From: Drouetiella hepatica Uher 2000/2452
GTDB lineage: Bacteria > Cyanobacteriota > Cyanobacteriia > Elainellales > Elainellaceae
DNA: 64,000 nucleotides
NCBI GenBank assembly: GCA_019359505.1
Contig: JAHHHD010000001.1
Coordinates: 186,001-250,000, forward strand
Direction of reading: 5' to 3'
The position numbers were made by a program, and so were the translations under genes. A model generated the notes under the pieces. The model was not told the DNA's origin, made no database searches, and saw nothing but the letters and a program-made list of their open reading frames with translations. Below are positions 34,846 through 41,537 of the stretch, piece after piece; the first letter of the stretch is position 1, and every line of letters begins with the position of its first letter.

Positions 34846-35529
34846 CTATGGCTCCAATAGCGGCAGTACGGAGTTGGCGAAAATGGCAGCTTGGGTGCGA
34901 TCGCGCAACTCCAGCCGTCCCAAGAGATTTGTAACGTGATTTTTGACGGTGCCCTCAGAAATGTAGAGCGCTTTGGCAATTTCTCGATTGCTTGCGCCTT
35001 GGGCAATCAGCTTCAAGACTTCACGTTCGCGAGGGGTGAGTTCGGCAAATCCGGGTGGCAGGTCGGGCGGCAGGCTAGGCGGCAGGTTGGGCGGCAGATC
35101 GGCAGCAGCAGCCTCCGGGGGTTTAGCAATCAGCCGCTGCAAGATGCCCGGTGCAAACTGAGTGTAGCCTTTGTGAACCGTGCGAATTGCGTTCGCCAGC
35201 TCTTCGGTAGGCGTGTCTTTGAGCAAATATCCCACTGCTCCCTGCTGGAGGGCTGCGGCAACATATTCGTCTTCATCAAATGTGGTGAGCATTAGAATTT
35301 TTACGGCGGGGAACTGCTGGGCGATCGCCGTTGTCGCTGCAACGCCATCCATCACAGGCATTCGCACATCCATCAGCACCACATCCGGCTGCAACGCCTC
35401 AACCTGCTGAACGGCAACCTGTCCATTTTCGGCATCGCCGACGATCTGCAAGTCCGGCTCTAGTTGCAGCAATGCCTTTAGCCCCTGCCGGATAATGCTT
35501 TGATCATCAACCAGTAAGACTCGAATCAT
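34846..35529 (-). CDS. NarL/LuxR-family response regulator
   Basis: 227 aa from ATG 35529 (MIRVLLVDDQSIIRQGLKAL); the longer upstream frame lacks support. The receiver domain (about 1-120) has the phospho-acceptor Asp in VVLMDVRMPVMDG, and the LLKDTPTEELA Lys. A proline-rich linker with a repeated LPP-N/S/D/G pattern (LPPNLPPSLPPDLPPG) leads to the LuxR helix-turn-helix (LTPREREVLKLIAQGASNRE, YISEGTVKNHVTNLLGRLE). Its kinase gene lies 8 bp upstream, so they form a two-gene operon. The targets are unknown; the pair resembles LiaSR/NarXL-type systems. Confidence 0.92.
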   Translation of the reverse strand: MIRVLLVDDQSIIRQGLKALLQLEPDLQIVGDAENGQVAVQQVEALQPDVVLMDVRMPVMDGVAATTAIAQQFPAVKILMLTTFDEDEYVAAALQQGAVGYLLKDTPTEELANAIRTVHKGYTQFAPGILQRLIAKPPEAAAADLPPNLPPSLPPDLPPGFAELTPREREVLKLIAQGASNREIAKALYISEGTVKNHVTNLLGRLELRDRTQAAIFANSVLPLLEP

Positions 35530-35537
35530 AGGGGTTT

Positions 35538-36770
35538 TCAGCCAGAAAATTGAAGGAGGGGAATCTGAACTGTGATGCAACAGCCTTGACCCAGCTGACT
35601 ATCAATTTGCATTTGTCCGCCTAGAGCGATCGTCCGTTCTCGCATTCCTTGCAGTCCAAATCCGGTTTGGTTTTCAGCAATTTGGAAGCCGTCGCCATTG
35701 TCTTGAATCGTGAGATGCAGATGAGGCGCGATCGCCTCTAGGCTGATATTCACCTCAGAGGCATTAGCATACTTGCGGATATTGGTAAGCGCCTCCTGAA
35801 CGATGCGACATATGGCGCTACTGACTTCATAGGGCAGCGACAGAGCTTGAATCTGGCAATGGGGCTGAATGCCCGTGGTGCGATAAAAGTCCTCGGCTAG
35901 GGTGGCGATCGCCTCCAGTAGAGGCATCCCCTGAAGGGGATCAGAGCGCATGGCAGACACCGATCGCCGCACTTCTTGCAGAGCCGTTGAGCCAAGTTGC
36001 TTGGCATCGCGCAAAAAGCTATGCGCCTGATCTGGATTGGAGTCCCAGAGCTTCAAAGCGCCCTCCATTTGCAGATTGAGTCCGGTCAGTGCGTGACCCA
36101 GAGAGTCGTGAATCTCACGGGCGATCCGGGCGCGCTCTTGTGCCATTGCCAGATTTTCGACCCGCAGGGCATATTGGCGGAGCTGGTCATTGGCGATCGT
36201 CAGCTTTTCCCGACTTTGACGCTCGTTGATCAAGGCATTTACTAGCAGCAAGATTAATACCAGAACTAGACCTAGCAGCAAGACAAAATTGAACAGCAGG
36301 GGACGACTGGGAACTTGCCAGCGCAGAGGGGCTTGAATTTCGACACGCCGCATAAACCGAGTCACCATCAGCAGAAACAGACTGAAGGCAATGCCCATGA
36401 CCACCAGCCGCCCCGGCATTCTAAAAATTAGGCAACTCCGAATCATTAGCACCACATAGAGAAACGGAAATATGCGTGGATTTTTGCCCGCCGCGGCTGC
36501 CAGCACGATTAACCCAATCTCTAGAGCGGTGTAGGCAATTTTGTAAGCTGTTTGTGGGCTAGCTTTCTGAGAGGACGAGTAGCTAGGCAACTGTAGCCCC
36601 ATCAGCCCAAATCCCAGCAAGCTCAGAAAATTAAGCAACGGAAATCGCTCGCCTAAGCGAGGTACTGAACCCGGCAGAAATTCCCCCAGCAGAGCGATCG
36701 CTAGCAGCCCCCACTCTAAATACAGCAGAAACGGAAACGGATGCTTCTGGATGAACCGGGGGCGATGCAT
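35538..36770 (-). CDS. HisKA_3-type membrane sensor histidine kinase
   Basis: 410 aa. The first 195 residues contain about five to six membrane helices (FLLYLEWGLLAIALLGEFLP; NFLSLLGFGLMGLQLP; TALEIGLIVLAAAA; VVMGIAFSLFLLMVTRFM; LLFNFVLLLGLVLVLILLLV). Then a dimerisation box with ARIAREIHDSLGHALTGLNL, whose His is the phospho-acceptor of HisKA_3 kinases, and an HATPase with CRIVQEALTNIRKYA and GDGFQIAENQTGFGLQGMRE. The operon partner is the NarL-type regulator directly downstream. The lack of an extracellular domain suggests sensing within the membrane. Start ATG 36770; the Uma2 gene upstream ends 7 bp away on the same strand. Confidence 0.92.
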   Translation of the reverse strand: MHRPRFIQKHPFPFLLYLEWGLLAIALLGEFLPGSVPRLGERFPLLNFLSLLGFGLMGLQLPSYSSSQKASPQTAYKIAYTALEIGLIVLAAAAGKNPRIFPFLYVVLMIRSCLIFRMPGRLVVMGIAFSLFLLMVTRFMRRVEIQAPLRWQVPSRPLLFNFVLLLGLVLVLILLLVNALINERQSREKLTIANDQLRQYALRVENLAMAQERARIAREIHDSLGHALTGLNLQMEGALKLWDSNPDQAHSFLRDAKQLGSTALQEVRRSVSAMRSDPLQGMPLLEAIATLAEDFYRTTGIQPHCQIQALSLPYEVSSAICRIVQEALTNIRKYANASEVNISLEAIAPHLHLTIQDNGDGFQIAENQTGFGLQGMRERTIALGGQMQIDSQLGQGCCITVQIPLLQFSG

Positions 36771-36777
36771 AGATTAG

Positions 36778-37350
36778 CTAGAGAAGTCCCGGAACTTTCT
36801 GATAGAGATGGGCGATCGGGCAATGGAAATCAAGGCTAGAAAAACTTATCTCCTCACCTGCAAGATAGGTTTGCCCTATCCAGTCCCCTACAGAACTGAG
36901 TCGATAGCACTCCACCTGCATTTGAATCTGGTCTACCAGAACATACTCCTTCAAAGTTGGGCAAGTTTGGTAGTCGGCAAATTTTTCACCGCGATCGAAT
37001 GCTGCCGTAGAGCTTGACAGGATTTCAATCACGAATGAGGGGTAAAGAATAAAGTCTTCATTGCCGTTGAGTTCTCGCTCGTCACAAGTCACTGCAACAT
37101 CTGGATAGTAGTAACAATCTGTCGCCTCTAGTCTCACCTTGATGTCGGAAGTGAAGACTAAGCAAGGAGTCGCTGAAAGATGATTTCCTAAAAGCATGAC
37201 AAGGTTACTCGCTAGAACCAGGTGAGGTTTCTTGGCTCCCATCATGGCATAAACATGACCCTGCCGATACTCATGCTTAATCGGGCTGACCCGCTCTCCT
37301 ACTAGATACTCTTCTGCGGAAATATGGAATTTTTTCTGACCCGCAACCAT
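36778..37350 (-). CDS. Uma2 family (DUF820) putative endonuclease
   Basis: 190 aa from ATG 37350 (MVAGQKKFHISAEEYL), the usual family start; the longer frame from 37461 has an atypical extension. It has the fold marks of Uma2 proteins: EYRQGHVYAMMGAKKPHLVL, CLVFTSDIKVRLEATDCYYYPDV, VTCDERELNG and PSFVIEILSSSTAAFDRGEK with the Asp-x-n-Glu-x-Lys pattern of the PD-(D/E)XK superfamily. Cyanobacterial genomes carry dozens of these; function is unknown. It lies 7 bp upstream of the histidine kinase, which could be chance. Confidence 0.88.
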   Translation of the reverse strand: MVAGQKKFHISAEEYLVGERVSPIKHEYRQGHVYAMMGAKKPHLVLASNLVMLLGNHLSATPCLVFTSDIKVRLEATDCYYYPDVAVTCDERELNGNEDFILYPSFVIEILSSSTAAFDRGEKFADYQTCPTLKEYVLVDQIQMQVECYRLSSVGDWIGQTYLAGEEISFSSLDFHCPIAHLYQKVPGLL

Positions 37351-37568
37351 AGATACCTCAGTAAATGGAGAAGGAGCTGAGAAGGAGCTTAAAACCTTTA
37401 CGTCGATTATAGTCGGCTGTCTCAAAGCGGCGAACATGACCAAAGTCATGGGTAAGGTCATGACGATTTGTTCAGGTAGTTCAGGCGCGAAATTTCTACG
37501 ATCGGACTATCGAAAGCTAAACGCTAAAGCGGTTTTCAAGTTCACATCATTCTAGGAAACTACCCGAC

Positions 37569-38327
37569 ATGAAATTTAGTCTCAAAAAAGTTCTGGTGGG
37601 TGGCGCTCTTGTAGGGGCGATCGCGCTTCTTCCCCTCATCGCTAATGCCCAAAACCAGCCCCAAAGTGGAGAAGGCAAAATGCCCAGACTCCATCAGGCA
37701 ATGCGCCAGCTTAACCTCAGTGACGATCAACAAGCGCAAATCCAACAGATTCGTGAAGCTGCCCGGACTCAGATGCAGGGTATCCTCACGGCTGAGCAAA
37801 AGCAGCAGTTGCAGGGGGCGATCGCTCAGGGCACTCCTCTACCTAAAGCCCTAGATGCCCTCAATCTAACCGAAGCTCAGCGCACTCAGGGACGGGAGAT
37901 TATGCAGACTTCCCGTGAGCAAATGCAGGGTATCCTCACGGCTGAGCAGCAGCAGCAAGTTCAGGAATTTCGCCAGTCTCGTCAGGGAAGGCGGGGGGCA
38001 ATGGGTCGCATTCCTCGCGAGATTGCCCAACGGCTGAACCTGACCGAAGATCAGCAGGCAAAGCTCAAGCAAATTCGCGAAAGCACTCGCACTCAGATGG
38101 AGAATGTGCTGACGGCGGAACAAAAGCAGCAGTTGCAGACGGCGATCGCCCAAGGTGAAGATAAATCTGCCGCCCTCAGGGCGCTCAACTTGACGGAGGC
38201 TCAGCGCACTCAAAAACGCGAGATCTTCGAGTCTGCCTACGAGCAAGCCAAGGCTGTTTTGACGGCGGAGCAACAGCAGCAAGTCCAGGAATTTATGAGT
38301 TCTCGTCGATCGGCAATGTTCCAGTAG
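37569..38327 (+). CDS. Secreted Spy/CpxP-like LTxxQ protein with internal duplication
   Basis: 252 aa. A signal peptide (KKVLVGGALVGAIALLPLIANA, cleavage near residue 27) is followed by a Spy-like helical domain present twice: first copy about 40-140 and second about 150-250, each with LNL(S/T)xDQQAxxxQIRExxRTQM, LTAEQKQQLQ, a AIAQG turn, LNLTEAQRTQxREI and LTAEQQQQVQEF. The repeated LTxxQ boxes are the mark of periplasmic Spy/CpxP chaperones. The gene begins a cassette: RTX-like gene, Coq4-like gene, then a single-domain Spy-like and a second RTX-like gene follow in the same direction. A chaperone or metal-sensing function is inferred from family only. Confidence 0.8.
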   Translation: MKFSLKKVLVGGALVGAIALLPLIANAQNQPQSGEGKMPRLHQAMRQLNLSDDQQAQIQQIREAARTQMQGILTAEQKQQLQGAIAQGTPLPKALDALNLTEAQRTQGREIMQTSREQMQGILTAEQQQQVQEFRQSRQGRRGAMGRIPREIAQRLNLTEDQQAKLKQIRESTRTQMENVLTAEQKQQLQTAIAQGEDKSAALRALNLTEAQRTQKREIFESAYEQAKAVLTAEQQQQVQEFMSSRRSAMFQ

Positions 38328-38410
38328 CGGGTTTCAGTGGGGAGTTCCCGATCGGCACCTCAAGACAGGGGAACATTAGCGAGTCATCCGAAATCGTTCA
38401 CCCATCTAAC

Positions 38411-38680
38411 TATAGAACAAGTGTTAGGACGGGGAAGTTTTTGTGGGTGCGCGGAGCGCACCCACAAAAACTTCCTAAGAGGATCTTTGAAAAGTCCAAT
38501 TATTTAGTAGCGAAACGTTTTAAATCCCCCTCAATCCCCGCGCTATAGCGCCGCTGCGCTAGAAAAAAGGGGGACTTTGAGTTCGTTTCCCCCTTTTTTA
38601 AGGGGGCAAGGGGGGATCAAGAGGTGCCTAAAATCACAGCCGACCACTCTTTAAACATCTTCTAAGAGTAATGGCTATAG
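38411..38680. repeat. Palindromic element (family D) interrupted by a second element
   Basis: It starts CTATAGAACAAGTGTTAGGA with the TTAGGACGGGG tag, then a perfect 20-bp hairpin (38433-38452 with 38456-38475, loop GGA). Its sequence resumes at 38666 and ends GGCTATAG, after removal of the inserted 184-bp element. Confidence 0.75.
38479..38662. mobile_element. MITE-like element with GAGGAT inverted ends, copy 1
   Basis: The left end reads GAGGATCTTTGAAAAGTCC; the reverse complement of the right end is GAAGATGTTTAAAGAGTGG, matching at 14 of 19 positions. TAA flanks both ends (38476-38478, 38663-38665), as expected for a 3-bp target duplication. The inside is a C-rich/G-rich imperfect palindrome. 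No transposase is encoded. A second copy with the same ends and flanking GTGCCTAAAATC block is at 62947-63073. Confidence 0.72.
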
Positions 38681-38705
38681 AACAAACTGCAAGGAAATCA
38701 AAATC

Positions 38706-39410
38706 ATGGCGAAGGCAAAATCCATTGTTTCCCAAGAACAAAGACAGAACATCAAAACGTTGCTGACCGATGTCAAAAATAGTGTTGAGAACGCACCCTC
38801 AGACACAACAGTCACGCAGCTCAAGGCTGACGTAAAAGCGGCACTGAGCGATCGCAAGCTCACCCAGTCTGAATTTAAGACGATCGCCAATGACGTGCTG
38901 AATGTGGTCAGCAGTGCTGGAGTCACTGCCGAGGAAGCCCGCACAATCTTCTACGATCTACAAGACATTGCAGAAGCCTCGCGCTTTCCTAAAACCAATG
39001 ACGACTTGACCGGGACGACCGGAAATGACGTTCTTTGGGGCGGGCTGGGACGCGATCGCCTCAAGGCAGCAGGCTCAGATGATGCAGGGAAAGGTGAAAT
39101 TGATGTCCTTTGTGGCGGCGGCGGTAAAGACACCTTTGTGCTGGGAGATGCGGCTACAGGCTTCTATAATGACGGCACATCAGGCACTCTGGGACTTCAG
39201 GACTACGCCACGATTCTGGATTTCAACAAAAAGCAGGACACCATTCAGCTTCATGGCAGTGCTGCTGGCTACACCATGGGCGCTTTGCCCTCAGAGCTTT
39301 CGGTGAAAGGTACAGGCATTTACCAAACAACCGGAAGCTCCCGTGAGCTAGTGGGTGTAGTCGTGGGAGTTAGCCTCACCGACCTTAGCACGGGTTTTAC
39401 GTTCGTTTAA
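38706..39410 (+). CDS. RTX-like calcium-binding protein, cassette copy 1
   Basis: 234 aa. The N-terminal 95 residues are helical with acidic loops (LSDRKLTQSEFKTI; SSAGVTAEEARTIFYDLQ) that resemble degenerate EF-hands. A short RTX/hemolysin-type repeat region follows (LTGTTGNDVLWGGLGRDRL; LCGGGGKDTFVLGDAATGF), then ILDFNKKQDTIQLHGSA, the usual capping module of serralysin-type domains. No signal peptide is seen, as usual for type I secretion substrates whose signal is C-terminal. The paralogue at 40648 shares the same layout and about half its residues. The role is unknown; a Ca2+-dependent extracellular protein is inference. Confidence 0.8.
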   Translation: MAKAKSIVSQEQRQNIKTLLTDVKNSVENAPSDTTVTQLKADVKAALSDRKLTQSEFKTIANDVLNVVSSAGVTAEEARTIFYDLQDIAEASRFPKTNDDLTGTTGNDVLWGGLGRDRLKAAGSDDAGKGEIDVLCGGGGKDTFVLGDAATGFYNDGTSGTLGLQDYATILDFNKKQDTIQLHGSAAGYTMGALPSELSVKGTGIYQTTGSSRELVGVVVGVSLTDLSTGFTFV

Positions 39411-39487
39411 TCAACCTTTTGCACAGGCTGTGGCAATGAAAACAACCTGTGCAAAGCTCCATAACACTGAATTCCGAAAAGGTGACC

Positions 39488-39997
39488 ATGCAATCTTCTT
39501 ACCCAGCTACCCAGCCCAATCCTAAAATTGCCCGATTTCTCAACGCGATCGATCGCCTTTCTGATGCGCTAGGAGTTAGCGTACCGCCCATTGTAGATAT
39601 TCAGGTGCTGCGATCGCTTCCCCTCGGCACTTTCGGTCGAGCCTGGGGAGATTCCCTCGATCGCCACAATCTGCAACCTTTCACGACAGGGCCTCGCCGC
39701 AAACAGCTTCATGATGGCGTGCATGTCTTGACGGGTTACGGCACAGATGCGATCGGTGAAGCCGAAGTTCAGGCTTTTCTTTTGGGAGCCAAGTTTCGTT
39801 TGGCTCACGTTATTTTGGGATTAGGGCTTTTGCGCCAGGTAAAACAGCAATCAGGTCTTTCTAATGGGATGAAGCTAAGGCTACGAGCAGCCTATCGGCG
39901 GGGTCGGCGTTCTCAATTCGATGCAGACAGGTGGCAACCTGAGCTGATGTGGAGCTTGCCGTTGGGTGAAGTGCGATCGCGGTTAGGCATTGATTGA
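39488..39997 (+). CDS. Coq4-like protein
   Basis: 169 aa from ATG 39488. The sequence ARFLNAIDRLSDALGVSVPP, then a RAWGDSLDRHNLQPF and the motif HDGVHVLTGYGTDAIGE match the HDxxH-(x)11-E zinc motif of COQ4 (His75, Asp76, His79, Glu91). The C-terminus AYRRGRRSQFDADRWQPELMW and PLGEVRSRLGI also fits. COQ4 acts in ubiquinone synthesis, as a decarboxylase/hydroxylase for C1. Cyanobacteria make plastoquinone instead, so the true substrate is unclear. It sits inside the Spy/RTX cassette, with 76 bp to the RTX gene before it; a link is not shown. Confidence 0.8.
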   Translation: MQSSYPATQPNPKIARFLNAIDRLSDALGVSVPPIVDIQVLRSLPLGTFGRAWGDSLDRHNLQPFTTGPRRKQLHDGVHVLTGYGTDAIGEAEVQAFLLGAKFRLAHVILGLGLLRQVKQQSGLSNGMKLRLRAAYRRGRRSQFDADRWQPELMWSLPLGEVRSRLGID

Positions 39998-40025
39998 AAA
40001 CCTAACGCTAATCGTGATCTTGATC

Positions 40026-40090
40026 GGGACTAAAGTCCTGTTTTCATGGAACTAAAGTCCCGTTCTCATGGGACTAAAGCCCTATTTGAG
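40026..40090. repeat. 22-bp tandem repeat with palindromic core, three units
   Basis: Units at 40026, 40048 and 40070 each begin GGGACTAAAGTCC-like (the second GGAACTAAAGTCCC, the third GGGACTAAAGCCC). The core GGGACT-AA-AGTCC is itself palindromic. The array lies about 105 bp before the second Spy-like gene, on its coding strand. Confidence 0.85.
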
Positions 40091-40193
40091 ATCAGGACGA
40101 TCGCCTCATGTGCTTTCAGAGCAGAATTTTTAGGATTGAACCGTTGGAGCTAAATCGAGCTTCTAGCGAGTCTACCTAAGGAGATTTCCTCAA

Positions 40194-40592
40194 ATGAAAC
40201 TCAAGTTCAATGCCATTCTGCTTTGTGTCACTGGCGTGGTTATTTGCCTGTCTTTCCCAGCTCAAGCACAGTTCCAAGGGCCTCCAGAAAGAATGCCTTC
40301 AATGCCACAGGGCATGCCTCAAGAGCAGATGCCGCGGCGCTCTATAGATCAGAGCAATCTCAGCGAGGAGCAGCAAGAAAAACTGCGTGAGATTCAAGAA
40401 AGCGTCCAAGAGGAGATATCAGACCTGCTGACAGATGACCAGAATGAGCAGCTAGAGAGGGCGATCGCATCCGGCAAAAATCCGCAAGAGGCGCTGCGAT
40501 CGCTCGATCTGGACGAAGATCAGCAAACTGAAGTCAGAGAGCTTTTACAAAATGCTCAGGAGGAGATGCACGCTGTTTTGACGGAACAGTAG
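40194..40592 (+). CDS. Secreted Spy-like protein, single-domain, cassette copy 2
   Basis: 132 aa. A signal peptide (FNAILLCVTGVVICLSFPAQA, cleavage about residue 24) is followed by a Met/Pro-rich stretch (GPPERMPSMPQGMPQEQMP), then one Spy-like domain: LSEEQQEKLREIQESVQEEI, LLTDDQNEQLERAIASGKNP, ALRSLDLDEDQQTEVREL and a terminal VLTEQ. It matches one of the two repeats of the 37569 gene. A GGAGATTT ribosome binding site lies just before ATG 40194. The second RTX-like gene follows 55 bp later, mirroring the first pair. The methionine-rich linker could bind metal, which is inference. Confidence 0.78.
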   Translation: MKLKFNAILLCVTGVVICLSFPAQAQFQGPPERMPSMPQGMPQEQMPRRSIDQSNLSEEQQEKLREIQESVQEEISDLLTDDQNEQLERAIASGKNPQEALRSLDLDEDQQTEVRELLQNAQEEMHAVLTEQ

Positions 40593-40647
40593 CCCTTTTC
40601 CTCCTACCGTATCAGGAGTCATTCATGCAGCTTGAAGGAGACTCACC

Positions 40648-41388
40648 ATGTCAAAAAAATCGCAGAACGGTAAAAACAGCAAAAAGACCCAGAGCAGCTC
40701 CATCACAGATGAGCAAAAGCAAATCTTTGAGACATTAGTGAGCGATGTCAGCAGTAGTTTTGAGGATTCCGCCTCAGACACGAGTGTAGGCCAGCTTAAA
40801 ACAGATGTTGAATCTGCCTTGAGCGATCAAACCGTGACCCGCTCTGAGCTTAAGACGATTGTCAAAGATATCTTCACGGTTCTAGACAGCGATGAAATTA
40901 ACGATGAGGAAGCCCGTACCATCTTTGATGACTTACAAGAAGTTATCGCAGTTTCTACTAGCTCCCAATCAAATGATGAGCTGACTGGGACTGATGGAGA
41001 TGACATTTTGTCAGGAGGAACCGGAAACGATCGCCTCACCGGGACAAGCTCTACCCAGGCAGGAAAGGATGAGATCGACCTGCTAATCGGCGGTAGTGGC
41101 AAAGATACATTCGTTTTGGGCAACGCCTCTAAAACTTTCTATGACGATGGCAAGAGCGACACCCAAGGCTCAGCGGACTATGCCGCAATTTTGGATTTCA
41201 ACCCAAAAAAAGACACGATTCAACTCAAGGGTAGTTCAAGCAGCTACTCGGTGGGTGCTTTACCAGACAACCTCAACATTACGGGAACCGGAATCTACTA
41301 TCAGAGCAGCGGCTCTGAATCTGAGCTGATTGGGGTGGTGGTTGACGTCACCCTTAGTGACTTAAGTAAAGGTTTCACCTTTGCCTAA
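40648..41388 (+). CDS. RTX-like calcium-binding protein, cassette copy 2
   Basis: 246 aa, paralogue of the 38706 gene. The N-terminal Lys/Ser/Gln-rich tip (SKKSQNGKNSKKTQSS) is followed by the helical acidic domain (ALSDQTVTRSELKTI; LDSDEINDEEARTIFDDLQE), a RTX segment (ELTGTDGDDILSGGTGNDRL; LIGGSGKDTFVLGNA) and the ILDFNPKKDTIQLKGSS capping module ending LSDLSKGFTFA. GGxGxDx repeats bind calcium in type I secreted proteins. A GAAGGAG ribosome binding site precedes ATG 40648. A perfect 26-bp palindrome lies just after the gene. Function is unknown. Confidence 0.82.
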   Translation: MSKKSQNGKNSKKTQSSSITDEQKQIFETLVSDVSSSFEDSASDTSVGQLKTDVESALSDQTVTRSELKTIVKDIFTVLDSDEINDEEARTIFDDLQEVIAVSTSSQSNDELTGTDGDDILSGGTGNDRLTGTSSTQAGKDEIDLLIGGSGKDTFVLGNASKTFYDDGKSDTQGSADYAAILDFNPKKDTIQLKGSSSSYSVGALPDNLNITGTGIYYQSSGSESELIGVVVDVTLSDLSKGFTFA

Positions 41389-41418
41389 AAATCTTTAATC
41401 CGGCGTTGCTGATTTTAT

Positions 41419-41473
41419 GGGCAAGTTTTTTTGAAGGAGGGCGCAGAGCGCCCTCCTTCAAAAAAACTTGCCC
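41419..41473. repeat. Perfect 26-bp palindromic hairpin (family E)
   Basis: Left arm 41419-41444 and right arm 41448-41473 pair perfectly around the 3-nt loop AGA. The apex GGCGC-AGA-GCGCC matches the style of families A and D. It follows the RTX-like gene by about 30 bp and could end its transcript, although no T run follows on the + strand. Confidence 0.88.
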
Positions 41474-41537
41474 AGATTATCCAGATTGCGTCCATTTACA
41501 GTAGCTTATAGAACAGTGCAATGATTCTGCTGCTGTT

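Larger units (their letters stand above)
38328..38705. other. Intergenic region with nested repeats
   Basis: Between the first Spy-like and RTX-like genes. Nearly all of it is repeat: a TATAG-ended palindromic element (38411-38680) interrupted by a GAGGAT-ended miniature element (38479-38662). No gene is visible. Confidence 0.6.

Noticed and set aside
36778-37461. Extended N-terminus of the Uma2 protein
   Set aside because: The 37 extra residues do not match the family; the conserved start is ATG 37350.
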